This document shows, one piece after another, positions 33,928 to 42,364 of a stretch of DNA of 64,000 nt (position 1 is its first letter; each line of letters opens with the position of its first letter). Under the pieces are notes generated by a model that saw only the letters and a program-made list of their open reading frames with translations, was not told where the DNA came from and ran no database searches. The stretch is from JAVXCQ01 sp036659415. Its GTDB lineage: Bacteria; Bacillota; Negativicutes; Acidaminococcales; Acidaminococcaceae. Made by a program: the position numbers and the translations under genes. The stretch covers positions 47,353 to 111,352 of the forward strand of contig JAVXCQ010000003.1 in NCBI GenBank assembly GCA_036659415.1, read 5' to 3'.

Positions 33928-35283
33928 TTAGTCAAACCAAGTCTTTTTGAGTAAGGACAAAGCAGGCTCAATGTGTTCGGCGGCAATACCCACAAAGGAA
34001 AGGAGAATTTCGGGGTAAACATCGTTAGTTGTGGCGTGGACGGGCAAAATTAAAACCCCAACTGCTAAAGCTTTGGCGGCTAGGTCTTCGGCGGTGTGCG
34101 GGCTAACAATGGCTAGGCGCAAGTGCAGGCCGGAAGCGTAGGAACGCACCAGAGCTTTTGAACCAAAAATATTTTGCAAAGCGGCTCGCAGCAGTTCGTT
34201 TTTGACGGCATAGAGTTTGCGTAGGTGGCGTACATGGCGGCGCAAGTGACCGCCGGAGATAAAAGCGGCTAAGGCTAGTTGCTCAATGGTAGAAGAAGTT
34301 TGATTGTAAAGTCCGGCGACCTGTTGATAGCAAGGTACCAGACTAGGTGGTAAGACCATGTAGCTAATGCGTAAAGACGGCATGAGCAGACGGGAGAAGG
34401 ACCCCAGGTAGATAACACTAGCACCGCCTGCCAGACCCTGTAAAGCAGAAATTGGCCGGGAGAAGTAGCGAAATTCACCGTTGTAGTCGTCTTCCAAAAT
34501 CAAGCCTTGGGTAGTTTGGGTCCAGGTGAGAAGGGCTCGGCGTTCGGCGGCGGTCAGGGCTCGCCCCTTATAAGGATTGGACGGGCTCACAACTAGTAGC
34601 GGCGGTAAGTCAGCGGTCATTTTTTCGGTTTGAAAATGGGATACTTGCCAATGATGGTCAGTAAAAATGCGTTCCGCTTGTGGAAACCCGGGGGCTTCCA
34701 AGGCTACAGCATGGTATGTGGCTGGCAAAATGCCGATTAAGACGTCTAACAAACTTTGGATACCGGCGCCGATAACGATTTGCTCCGGGGTACAAATAAC
34801 GCCGCGGGCTTCGTAACTGTAGGTGGCAAGGACTGTCCGTAAGACTTGCTCCCCTTGGGCTTGCCCATAGGACGCAATAACGGTGGGTTCTTTTAGAATA
34901 TTATTCAGACAGCGCCGCCAGAGGGCAGTATTAAAGGTGCGGCTGTCGATGTAGTTATTGGCAAAGTTATAGCGTACTGTTGGTTCCGGTTGTGGGGCGA
35001 CTGCTGGCGCTAACGTGGCCGAGGGTTGGCTGGTAGAGAGGTCTACCGCATAGTAGCCTCTTTGTGGCTTACTAATAATGTAGCCCTCTGCTAATAAAAT
35101 AGCATAGGCGGTTTCCACTGTTGTACGGCTTACCTCTAAGGTGGTTGCTAATTTGCGAATAGAGGGTAGGGCAGCAGTAGTGCCTAAGTGCCGCAATTTG
35201 ATGGCATTTTTAAAATAGGTCACTAATTGTTGGTATTTGGGGGTGGCGCTAGCTTGCTTGAAGGTAAATGTGGTTGTTAACAT
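33928..35283 (-). CDS. MocR-family (GntR-aminotransferase) regulator lacking the PLP lysine
   Basis: 451 aa. N-terminal GntR winged helix (about 15-80: L-P-S-I-R-K-L-A-T-T-L-E-V-S-R-T-T-V), a linker, then a fold-type-I aminotransferase-like domain. The segment that normally reads G-T-F-S-K-x-L-x-P-x-L-R-x-G-Y is here G-S-F-S-R-L-L-M-P-S-L-R-I-S-Y; the residue that would hold PLP is Arg298 (codon CGT at complement of 34390-34392). The preceding D-D-Y motif is kept. MocR proteins such as PdxR and GabR usually need PLP as effector, so this one may sense something else or bind PLP non-covalently. Probably autoregulated; divergent from the small Bfd-like gene. Confidence 0.88.
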   Translation of the reverse strand: MLTTTFTFKQASATPKYQQLVTYFKNAIKLRHLGTTAALPSIRKLATTLEVSRTTVETAYAILLAEGYIISKPQRGYYAVDLSTSQPSATLAPAVAPQPEPTVRYNFANNYIDSRTFNTALWRRCLNNILKEPTVIASYGQAQGEQVLRTVLATYSYEARGVICTPEQIVIGAGIQSLLDVLIGILPATYHAVALEAPGFPQAERIFTDHHWQVSHFQTEKMTADLPPLLVVSPSNPYKGRALTAAERRALLTWTQTTQGLILEDDYNGEFRYFSRPISALQGLAGGASVIYLGSFSRLLMPSLRISYMVLPPSLVPCYQQVAGLYNQTSSTIEQLALAAFISGGHLRRHVRHLRKLYAVKNELLRAALQNIFGSKALVRSYASGLHLRLAIVSPHTAEDLAAKALAVGVLILPVHATTNDVYPEILLSFVGIAAEHIEPALSLLKKTWFD

Positions 35284-35445
35284 AACTGACCTCGCTTAAA
35301 TCTTAAGTTTAGGACTAAAAGCTCATGACAGTATTATACAATAAAAATACTGCGGGCAGTAGGTCCGGGACGGACAAGAAGTTGCTGGTCAGGGCTTGTC
35401 ATAAAAAGAGAAATAGCCTAAAATAAAAACAAAGAGGTGGCAGTA

Positions 35446-35628
35446 ATGGCGAAAGCAGAAAAAATAATTTGCAGTTGTCGCAAGATTACGGTGGGACAAA
35501 TCCAGCAAGCTGTAGCTGCAGGTGCTCATAAATATGGTGAGGTTAAAGCAGCTACTGGTGCCGGTGGTAAATGTAAAAAATGTAAAAAAGCGGTAAAAAA
35601 AGTCATAAAAAAATATCTACAAAAATAA
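35446..35628 (+). CDS. Small Bfd-like [2Fe-2S]-binding protein
   Basis: 60 aa from ATG 35446 (AGAGG eight bases upstream; GTG 35437 overlaps that site). I-C-S-C-R-K-I-T near the start and C-K-K-C near residue 45 fit the CxC...CxxC pattern of Bfd-like domains, the same domain type as at the end of the GlpA-like protein. The C-terminus is very rich in lysine. A stand-alone electron carrier is likely, but partners are unknown. Confidence 0.8.
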   Translation: MAKAEKIICSCRKITVGQIQQAVAAGAHKYGEVKAATGAGGKCKKCKKAVKKVIKKYLQK

Positions 35629-35637
35629 ATTATGAGA

Positions 35638-35684
35638 ACAAAAAAAAGGAATGAGGCCACGCTTAGCGTGGTGCTCATTCCTTT
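35638..35684 (-). terminator. Terminator of the M19 dipeptidase gene
   Basis: Read on the minus strand, AAAGGAATGAG...CTCATTCCTTT with an inner CACGC-TTAG-GCGTG stem, followed by eight T. It can also serve the convergent Bfd-like gene. Confidence 0.88.
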
Positions 35685-35701
35685 GGTCTTTAAGGCCGTG
35701 G

Positions 35702-36649
35702 TTACAAAACTTTTTTGAGTAGGCCTAACATATTTTTATGGGTTATTTTCTCTAGAGTGGTAGCGGAATAATATTTGCTCAAATATTCATAGAGGGGGAC
35801 ATAATCTTGAATACCCTGAATATTATAAGGCGGATGGCTAATGCCGTCAAAATCTGAACCAAAGCCGACATGGTCATCATTGCCGATTAAGGTAAGCATA
35901 TATTCGATGTGGCGATAAACGCTGTCGATACAGGCCTCGTGATAGTCGTCATTCAAAAATTGACCGGCAAAGGTAATGCCGATGACGCCGTCTTTTTTTG
36001 CCAGGGCCACAATTTGGTCGTCGTTTAGGTTACGCGGGTGTTTGCAGAGGGTTTGGGCATTGGAATGGGTGGCGATAATGGGTTTAGTGCTACATTCCAA
36101 AACGTCCCAAAAACCACGAGTGGCAATGTGAGAAACGTCGACTAGCATACCCAAACGGTTCATTTCGGCTACTACTTGTTTGCCAAAAACCGTGAGGCCA
36201 CTCGCAGAGGCTTCCTCGTTAATGCCATCGGCAATATCATTACGATTACTCCAGGTGAGGGTCATTGCTCTTACGCCTAGTTCGTAGAGCATCCGTAGGG
36301 CTTCGAGGCTACCGTCAATAGCACCGCCCTCTTCAATGGCTAAGAGCGTTGAGGCTTGGTGCTGGGTTACTTGGTCGACATCTGCCTTTGTGAGCACCGG
36401 AAAGACATCAATGCCGGCTGCTTGCATTTTTTTGAGCTCGGTTTTGTATTTGTCCAAGAGGCACAGGGTATAGCGTAAACCGCCGTAATAACGAAACTCC
36501 TGGGTGGGCACGAAAATCGCACAAAATTGCAGGCCACCGCCATTGGCAATTAAGCGTTTAATGTCAATGTGTTGGGTGTTTTCATAGAAATCTAAATCTT
36601 TTTTGTAAAGCTCCGTCAGAGTGTCACAGTGAGAATCACAAATAAACAT
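35702..36649 (-). CDS. Membrane dipeptidase-type peptidase (M19 family)
   Basis: 315 aa zinc dipeptidase. Metal ligands visible: D-S-H-C-D-T near the N-terminus, bridging Glu in A-I-E-E-G-G-A, V-D-V-S-H-I, A-T-H-S-N-A and G-F-G-S-D-F-D-G. No signal peptide, so cytoplasmic. AAGGAG precedes the start. It probably splits imported dipeptides; the next upstream gene on the same strand encodes a DcuC-family carrier but has its own terminator. Confidence 0.94.
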   Translation of the reverse strand: MFICDSHCDTLTELYKKDLDFYENTQHIDIKRLIANGGGLQFCAIFVPTQEFRYYGGLRYTLCLLDKYKTELKKMQAAGIDVFPVLTKADVDQVTQHQASTLLAIEEGGAIDGSLEALRMLYELGVRAMTLTWSNRNDIADGINEEASASGLTVFGKQVVAEMNRLGMLVDVSHIATRGFWDVLECSTKPIIATHSNAQTLCKHPRNLNDDQIVALAKKDGVIGITFAGQFLNDDYHEACIDSVYRHIEYMLTLIGNDDHVGFGSDFDGISHPPYNIQGIQDYVPLYEYLSKYYSATTLEKITHKNMLGLLKKVL

Positions 36650-36687
36650 AAGCTTTCAGCTCCTTTTGTTAACTTATCTTGGTAGTA

Positions 36688-36718
36688 ATAAAAAAACAGC
36701 TGCCTTGCGGCAGCTGTT
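36688..36718 (-). terminator. Terminator of the first DcuC-family gene
   Basis: AACAGCTGCC-GCAA-GGCAGCTGTT on the minus strand followed by a run of T. Confidence 0.93.
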
Positions 36719-36758
36719 GAAAGGTCACGAGATGCCGTGTCCAGATAAAGACAATTAA

Positions 36759-38135
36759 TTAACCTTTGTAGTAGAAGAGCATGGTCATACCAATGTTAAC
36801 AATCATGCCGCCAATCATTGGAATGGTAGTGCGTTTAACAAGGTCAAAGGGAGAAACGCCGCCCATACCGGAAGCAACGACGATAACTGCGGTAATTGGA
36901 GAGCAGTTACGAGCGATACTGGCTGCAAAGTGCATCGGTAAGAGGAAGAGGACAGGAGCAACACCCATTTTAGCAGCTACTGCCGGTGTCAGCGCAGCAA
37001 AAGCGAAGAACGGAGCATTACCAGAACCCATAACGATGGCAGAGAAGGAAATGATGGCTACCATGACGACCATCATCGCCATCGGACCGAAACCTAAGCC
37101 TTGCGTACCGCTAATGAGGGAGTCAATGGTGCCCATCGTGATTAAGCCTTGAGCGAAAGTTTGACCGGCTACAATCAACGTGATAACGTTAGCCATTTGC
37201 ATACCTAAGCCATCAAAGAAGACTTGAACATCGCCCAGTACTCTTTTGAGGTCGCGCCAACGGGCGAATTCAAAAATCATACCAATAGCTAAACCAATTA
37301 GCATAGCGTTAACAATGTTTACTTTAATCCAGGTAATCCACAAGGAGCTAAAGCAAAGAATTAAGGCCAGTGGAATAACAGGTAAAACAGCGTAGTAAAT
37401 TGGAGCTGTATCAGCAGGATCCAAATCATCTGCAGGGGTTTCCAGCTCAAGCGGGGTTACGACATGACCGTCACGTTTGTCCATATATTTTTGAGTGAAA
37501 TAGTGCAGAGCACCAACCACAACGAAAGCAACTAGGACAATAGGAATTTGGTAATCAGTCCAGTACACAACAGGATCTAAACCAGCAGTTTCTGCGGATA
37601 AGATGGTACCGGTATCACTAGGACTCCAGTCAAAGCACAGGGTAGTAGCAACGGCTGCGGTTGCAGACAAGCGGCTCACGCCCAAGCTAATTAGGATGGG
37701 GAACATGGTAACCATGAGAAGCATGGCTAGACCGGAGGCACTATTGATACAAAGACCAATGAGCATACCAACGACCCAAGTGCCGGATAAAACCAAATAA
37801 GGGGATCTCAGTGCTAGTAAAGGACGAATGGTTAAACGAACAAGAGCACGGGAAGCACCGATTTTGTCCATGTAGCGGGCAAAGGCGCCAACGGCCATAA
37901 TGTTCAAACCTAGTTTGCCAGCAGTAGAACTTAAAGTAGCGCGAATGAATTCAAAAGCATCAAAAAGGACAAGACCTGTACTGGCTTTAGGCGCTAGGAT
38001 TTTGCCATAGCCGAGGGCTACTGCGGTGAACATTAGAATCATACCACCGATAACAAGTACCGGCTGTGCTTTGTACTTTTTGTAGATCAGATAGCCGACC
38101 CAAAAAGTCACGAGAAATGAAATAACTAAGCCCAT
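36759..38135 (-). CDS. DcuC-family C4-dicarboxylate/amino-acid type transporter
   Basis: 458 aa from the ATG at 38135 (GGAGG seven to eight bases upstream); the frame extends further but without a ribosome site. About 12 membrane helices; G-Y-L-I-Y-K-K-Y near the N-terminus, A-R-Y-M-D-K-I-G-A-S, C-I-N-S-A-S-G-L-A-M and V-M-G-S-G-N-A-P-F-F are shared with the two other DcuC-family proteins in this window. This copy has D-W-S-P-S-D-T-G where the others have D-I/V-G-P-G-S-G-N, so its substrate may differ. E. coli DcuC is an anaerobic C4-dicarboxylate carrier; the substrate here is not shown. Confidence 0.87.
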   Translation of the reverse strand: MGLVISFLVTFWVGYLIYKKYKAQPVLVIGGMILMFTAVALGYGKILAPKASTGLVLFDAFEFIRATLSSTAGKLGLNIMAVGAFARYMDKIGASRALVRLTIRPLLALRSPYLVLSGTWVVGMLIGLCINSASGLAMLLMVTMFPILISLGVSRLSATAAVATTLCFDWSPSDTGTILSAETAGLDPVVYWTDYQIPIVLVAFVVVGALHYFTQKYMDKRDGHVVTPLELETPADDLDPADTAPIYYAVLPVIPLALILCFSSLWITWIKVNIVNAMLIGLAIGMIFEFARWRDLKRVLGDVQVFFDGLGMQMANVITLIVAGQTFAQGLITMGTIDSLISGTQGLGFGPMAMMVVMVAIISFSAIVMGSGNAPFFAFAALTPAVAAKMGVAPVLFLLPMHFAASIARNCSPITAVIVVASGMGGVSPFDLVKRTTIPMIGGMIVNIGMTMLFYYKG

Positions 38136-38187
38136 GATATTACCTCCAATTTGTTTAGGACAAAAAAATGTCGCTAATATTGTGTTA

Positions 38188-38216
38188 AGTGTAGCATTTT
38201 TTGGAAATATGAACAA
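38188..38216 (-). promoter_or_regulatory. Promoter of the first DcuC-family gene
   Basis: On the minus strand TTGTTC (38216-38211), 17 bases, TACACT (38193-38188). Confidence 0.6.
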
Positions 38217-38299
38217 GATATAAAAAAGCTTAGAAAAATTGTATACAAAAAACATTTAAAGAGAAGATTGTCTACGGACGCCTACTAGGCTCATTTACC

Positions 38300-38480
38300 A
38301 GTGTTTTTATTCTTTAAAAATAAAAATCAAAATCGGTGCTGAGGAGGAGAACTGGGGGGATGACGACTTCTTTAAGCGTAAGAAGAAGAAAGTCAGTAGG
38401 AACCTAATTGGTGCGTGCTCGGGACTAAAGGCAATAATTTAGCCATTTAATTACTGTTTTTTCGTGGACAATAGTCCCGT
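38300..38480. other. Intergenic stretch with inverted repeats and a possible 15-codon ORF
   Basis: Part of the 438-base gap between divergent genes. It contains a GAGGAGGAG ribosome-site-like run before ATG at about 38359, which opens a basic peptide of about 15 residues (M-T-T-S-L-S-V-R-R-R-K), and an outer inverted repeat CGGGACTA ... TAGTCCCG (about 38419-38480) enclosing GGC-N9-GCC. No known riboswitch family was recognised. Confidence 0.35.
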
Positions 38481-38484
38481 TTAA

Positions 38485-38513
38485 TTGCCAGATAGCAAAA
38501 TCCTGTCTATAAT
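38485..38513 (+). promoter_or_regulatory. Promoter of the DUF3298-like pair
   Basis: TTGCCA (38485-38490), 17 bases, TATAAT (38508-38513). An inverted repeat ATCCTTATA ... TATAAGGAT (38522-38550) lies in the leader just before the ribosome site. Confidence 0.8.
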
Positions 38514-38573
38514 ATAGATGAATCCTTATAGCAGATAAGCTTATAAGGATATCACATTTTGGGAGGTTGTATT

Positions 38574-39230
38574 ATGAAAAAAACCAGCCTAGTAGTGCTC
38601 GTGATGTTTGCCGCGATGCTCCTGTGTTCCAGCCTTGCTTTTGCCGGCACAGTAGCAACTAGTCCCGGTGTGAAGGTTGAAGCCGTAAGGTTTGCCAACG
38701 AGGTAATGACGTTAGAGTATCCCCAGGTACGGGAAATGGCAGATGCTACAGCTCAACATAAAATCAATGGGGCAATTTTAAAGGAAGTTAATCGTTTTGT
38801 GGCTGAATATCAAAAAGATCTTACTAATAAATCAGTCAAACTCACTACTTCGTTCCAAGTTCGCTGTAACCTAGACGGTATTTTCAGCGTTACTTTGCTA
38901 GAAGAGGGAATGTATGAGCGAGCAGCACATGGTTTCCGTGCTCTACAAGGTCTTACTTTTGGGGCGACCGGAGAAGCGATTACTGCACAAAGCATAACCA
39001 CTTTAGATAAAGCCGCTAAAGAAACAGACCAAATGCTCCCGCTTTATGCTAATGCTGCTTTGTACCGTGCCCAAGAAGCCGGCGAAATCGTGTTATTTCC
39101 TGAGTTCAAGGGTGTTACCGACAGCGTAACTAATTTTTATTTAGACCAAGAAACTAAAGTTTGGGCTATTTTCCAACCTTACGAAGTAGGCCCTTATTCC
39201 AGTGGTATTATTACGGTTTGTCTTGAATAG
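38574..39230 (+). CDS. Secreted DUF3298/DUF4163-like protein, copy 1
   Basis: 218 aa from ATG 38574 after GGGAGG. Signal peptide M-K-K-T-S-L-V-V-L-V-M-F-A-A with a predicted cut after A-F-A. The mature part has L-E-Y-P-Q-V-R-E-M-A-D near its start, A-A-H-G-F-R-A-L-Q-G-L-T-F in the middle, and a C-terminal N-F-Y-L-D ... F-Q-P-Y-E-V-G-P-Y-S-S-G, the pattern of DUF3298 domains (as in RsiV and PdaC proteins, where the fold binds lysozyme or envelope ligands). No anti-sigma or catalytic domain is attached. A close paralogue follows 116 bases later. Confidence 0.78.
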   Translation: MKKTSLVVLVMFAAMLLCSSLAFAGTVATSPGVKVEAVRFANEVMTLEYPQVREMADATAQHKINGAILKEVNRFVAEYQKDLTNKSVKLTTSFQVRCNLDGIFSVTLLEEGMYERAAHGFRALQGLTFGATGEAITAQSITTLDKAAKETDQMLPLYANAALYRAQEAGEIVLFPEFKGVTDSVTNFYLDQETKVWAIFQPYEVGPYSSGIITVCLE

Positions 39231-39346
39231 GCACTAACGCTATTTTTATGAGGACGGCGCTAGTTGGTTTGCCAGCCCTTAATTAATAGGAAATAAGAGT
39301 CAAGGTTCAAATTGTTGAGGCAGAATATTTTTAGGGAGGTTCAACT

Positions 39347-40018
39347 ATGAAAAAGCTTAGTTTAGTAATATTAGTGATGTTTGCTGCGCTGCTCTTGTGT
39401 TCTAGTTTCGCTTTTGCCGGTACGCCGGGCGTGAATGTGGCCAAAGTTACTTTTGCCGATGAACTGGTTCAACTAGATTATCCGCAAGTGCGGGATATGG
39501 CCAATGAACAGGCACAACACAAAATCAATAGCGTGCTCAGTAAAGAAGTTAATGTTTTGGTAGCAGATGCCCGTAAAGCCAATGCTTTGTCCATCGCTCA
39601 AGGAGGCAAAGCTATTTTCACCAGCATTAGAACTTCTTATGATGTTCGCTGTAACCAAGCTGGCATTTTGAGTATTACACTTGTTAAAGAAGAAATGATG
39701 GAGGGTGCCGCACATCCGCTCAGAGGCATGTCCGGTCTTAACTTTAATAGTGTGACCGGTGAAAGCATTACCGCGCAAAGTATTTCCAAGCTAGATAAAT
39801 TGACCAAAGACCCTGACCAATTTGCACCAAAAGCTGTTAATGCTGCTTTAAAGGCTGCTCAAAAAGCGGGAACGATTGTTTTGCCGCCGACTTTCAAGGG
39901 CGTAACCGAAAGCGTTACTAATTTTTATATTGATAATGCTACTAATGTCTGGGCTATTTTCCTGCCCGACGAAATTGCTCCGTATGCTGCCGGTATTATT
40001 ACGGTATGCTTGCATTAA
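39347..40018 (+). CDS. Secreted DUF3298/DUF4163-like protein, copy 2
   Basis: 223 aa, GGGAGG before the ATG. Signal peptide nearly identical to copy 1 (M-K-K-L-S-L-V-I-L-V-M-F-A-A-L-L-L-C-S-S). The two mature proteins align over their whole length: L-D-Y-P-Q-V-R-D-M-A-N, A-A-H-P-L-R-G-M-S-G-L-N-F and F-L-P-D-E-I-A-P-Y-A-A-G-I-I-T-V-C-L. Copy 2 has a short insertion around residues 70-85 (A-Q-G-G-K-A-I-F). A tandem duplication is evident; both end in a cysteine-containing T-V-C-L. Function unknown. Confidence 0.78.
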   Translation: MKKLSLVILVMFAALLLCSSFAFAGTPGVNVAKVTFADELVQLDYPQVRDMANEQAQHKINSVLSKEVNVLVADARKANALSIAQGGKAIFTSIRTSYDVRCNQAGILSITLVKEEMMEGAAHPLRGMSGLNFNSVTGESITAQSISKLDKLTKDPDQFAPKAVNAALKAAQKAGTIVLPPTFKGVTESVTNFYIDNATNVWAIFLPDEIAPYAAGIITVCLH

Positions 40019-40039
40019 TTAGTAGTTAACATGAGTTTT

Positions 40040-40077
40040 AGGGTAGCGGTTGTCATGAGCAATCGCTACCCTTTTTA
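40040..40077 (+). terminator. Terminator after the DUF3298-like pair
   Basis: AGGGTAGCG ... CGCTACCCT with inner TTG/CAA pairing, followed by T5. Confidence 0.92.
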
Positions 40078-40121
40078 TGTTAGTGCTATTGACCAAGGCC
40101 AGGCCTTCACAGTTTTGTCAC

Positions 40122-40150
40122 TTGTACAAATAGGCGCCACCTTGTATTAT
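40122..40150 (+). promoter_or_regulatory. Promoter of ftsH
   Basis: TTGTAC (40122-40127), 17 bases, TATTAT (40145-40150). Confidence 0.65.
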
Positions 40151-40201
40151 TATATTAGAGAAGACTGCTCATTTGTCTTATAAACTTAGGAGGTTGTGAC
40201 C

Positions 40202-42100
40202 ATGCCCGAAGGTAAAAATCCCAAAAAGCCTTTAATTTACTACTATATGGTAGCGATGGCTATTATTTTATTAATCAATACTGTAATTACTCCCATGTTT
40301 TTCAGTCCGAAAGTGCAAGAGGTGTCTTACGGTAATTTCTTGCAGATGGTAGATGACGGCAAGGCTTCAAAAGTAGAGATTACTGCGACTAAAATTGCTT
40401 TGTTGTGCAAAGATGATGCTAAAAAAACGATTTATGTAACGGGGAGGATTGAAGACCCTAATCTCGTTAATCGGCTGATTACCAGTAAAGTGGAGTTTTC
40501 CCAGGTAATTCCGAAAGAACAAGACCCGATTACCGGCTTTTTCACTAATTGGATTTTGCCCATTATGATTTTCTTTGCGCTAGGACAATTGTTTATGCGC
40601 TATTTAGGACCCAAAATGGGTATGGGTGGCGGTAACGCCATGAGTTTTGGCAAGAGCAATGCCAAGGTTTATGTGGAAGCACAGACGGGAAAAACCTTTA
40701 ACGATGTAGCGGGGCAAGATGAAGCCAAGGAAGCTTTGATGGAACTGGTGGATTTTCTGCATAACCCGGATAAATACAAGGCCATTGGCGCTAATATGCC
40801 AAAAGGGGCCCTTTTAGTAGGACCGCCGGGGACAGGTAAGACGCTTCTGGCAAAGGCGGTAGCCGGAGAAGCCAGGGTGCCTTTCTTTTCTATTTCTGGT
40901 TCGGAATTCATAGAAATGTTTGTCGGTATGGGTGCAGCGAGGGTACGTGACCTTTTTAAACAAGCCCAGGAAAAAGCACCCTGTATTGTTTTTATCGACG
41001 AAATTGACGCCATCGGAAAAAAACGTGATAGTGGCCAATTCGGTGGTAATGATGAGCGAGAACAAACCTTAAATCAGTTATTATCAGAAATGGATGGCTT
41101 TGACGGCGGTAAAGGTGTAGTTATTTTAGCGGCTACCAATCGGCCGGAAACTTTGGATAAGGCGCTTTTGCGTCCCGGTCGTTTTGACCGTCGTATTCCG
41201 GTGGAATTACCGGACTTACAAGGTCGGGAAGATATTTTGAAGGTTCATTCTACGGGCATTAAAATTGCACCGGATATTGATTATAATGCTATTGCCCGGG
41301 CTACAAGCGGAGCTTCTGGCGCAGAGCTGGCAAATATCGTCAACGAAGCGGCACTGCGTGCTGTTAAAATGCAGCGGGAAGTTGTTATTCAAAGCGATTT
41401 GGAAGAATCCGTAGAAGTGGTTATTGCCGGCTACCAGCGTAAAGGCGCCGTCATTTCAGATAAGGAAAAGAAAATTATCGCCTATCATGAAATTGGCCAT
41501 GCTCTGGTTGCGGCGAAGCAAAAAGAATCGGCACCTGTTCATAAAATTACCATTATTCCTCGTACGAGCGGTGCTTTGGGCTATACGATGCAAGTAGCAG
41601 AGGCCGAAAGTGTCCTTATGAGTAAGGAAGAAGCTTTCAATAAAATAGCAACTATTACTGGTGGACGCAGTGCCGAAGAAATTGTTTTTGCTTCTATCAC
41701 TAGTGGTGCTTCTAACGATATTGAGCAGGCGACACGATTGGCCAGAGCCATGGTGGCTAGGCTAGGAATGAGTAAAAACTTTGATATGATGGGACTGGAA
41801 ACTATTAATAATGCGTATCTCGGCGGGGACGCCTCCCTTATGTGTTCGGCGGAAACGGCGGCACAAATTGACGGTGAAGTGCTGGAAATCATTAAAGCCG
41901 CTCATAGTAAAGCTCGGCAAATTCTGGTAGACAATCAAGATAAATTGCATGAGCTGGCCGCTCATTTGTTAGAAAAAGAAACTATTACCGGCACAGAATT
42001 TATGGCGATTTTAAATCGGGAACAGACGGAACAGGCGGCATTGGTTGCCTCAAAGGAAGCGCACGCTGCCGCTATTGCAGCGGAAAGCGAACATATTTAA
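40202..42100 (+). CDS. ftsH: ATP-dependent zinc metalloprotease FtsH
   Basis: 632 aa from ATG 40202; AGGAGG (40188-40193) is eight bases upstream, while the GTG at 40196 is only two from it. Two membrane helices (about 12-32 and 105-125) flank an external loop; AAA+ Walker A G-P-P-G-T-G-K-T near residue 207, Walker B V-F-I-D-E-I-D-A-I-G, second region of homology A-T-N-R-P-E ... R-P-G-R-F-D-R, and zinc motif H-E-I-G-H at 429-433. Degrades misfolded membrane and selected soluble proteins. It stands alone here rather than beside hpt or tilS. The C-terminus is Ala/Glu-rich. Confidence 0.97.
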   Translation: MPEGKNPKKPLIYYYMVAMAIILLINTVITPMFFSPKVQEVSYGNFLQMVDDGKASKVEITATKIALLCKDDAKKTIYVTGRIEDPNLVNRLITSKVEFSQVIPKEQDPITGFFTNWILPIMIFFALGQLFMRYLGPKMGMGGGNAMSFGKSNAKVYVEAQTGKTFNDVAGQDEAKEALMELVDFLHNPDKYKAIGANMPKGALLVGPPGTGKTLLAKAVAGEARVPFFSISGSEFIEMFVGMGAARVRDLFKQAQEKAPCIVFIDEIDAIGKKRDSGQFGGNDEREQTLNQLLSEMDGFDGGKGVVILAATNRPETLDKALLRPGRFDRRIPVELPDLQGREDILKVHSTGIKIAPDIDYNAIARATSGASGAELANIVNEAALRAVKMQREVVIQSDLEESVEVVIAGYQRKGAVISDKEKKIIAYHEIGHALVAAKQKESAPVHKITIIPRTSGALGYTMQVAEAESVLMSKEEAFNKIATITGGRSAEEIVFASITSGASNDIEQATRLARAMVARLGMSKNFDMMGLETINNAYLGGDASLMCSAETAAQIDGEVLEIIKAAHSKARQILVDNQDKLHELAAHLLEKETITGTEFMAILNREQTEQAALVASKEAHAAAIAAESEHI

Positions 42101-42132
42101 AACTTTAAAGGTTTGTGAAGGCAAGTAATTTT

Positions 42133-42176
42133 AAACACCACAGCTTAGGAGTATTACTCCGAAGCTGTGGTGTTTA
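42133..42176 (+). terminator. Terminator after ftsH
   Basis: AAACACCACAGCTT (42133-42146) and AAGCTGTGGTGTTT (42162-42175) with inner GGAG/CTCC. Confidence 0.9.
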
Positions 42177-42364
42177 TTAATTTAAGGTGGAAAATGAACA
42201 AAAAAAACAACGAAAAATGCTTTACTGTTTTCTTTATGCTAAAATAAAAATAATTATAGATGCTTTGTGGACTGATGCTTAACGCTCGTCAGACTACGTG
42301 CAAGAAGAAAGCAATTCAGCACACTAGTAGTACCAGGCGCTGAGTTGAGCAAGGGGGAGTCGTT

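Noticed and set aside
38574..40018. RsiV-type anti-sigma factors
   Set aside because: The DUF3298-like domain is present, but there is no cytoplasmic anti-sigma part, only a cleavable signal peptide, and no sigma-factor gene nearby.
42177..42364. A c-di-GMP riboswitch before the GGDEF/EAL gene
   Set aside because: The leader does not show the GEMM-I or GEMM-II core; no conserved tetraloop-receptor or pseudoknot could be found by eye.
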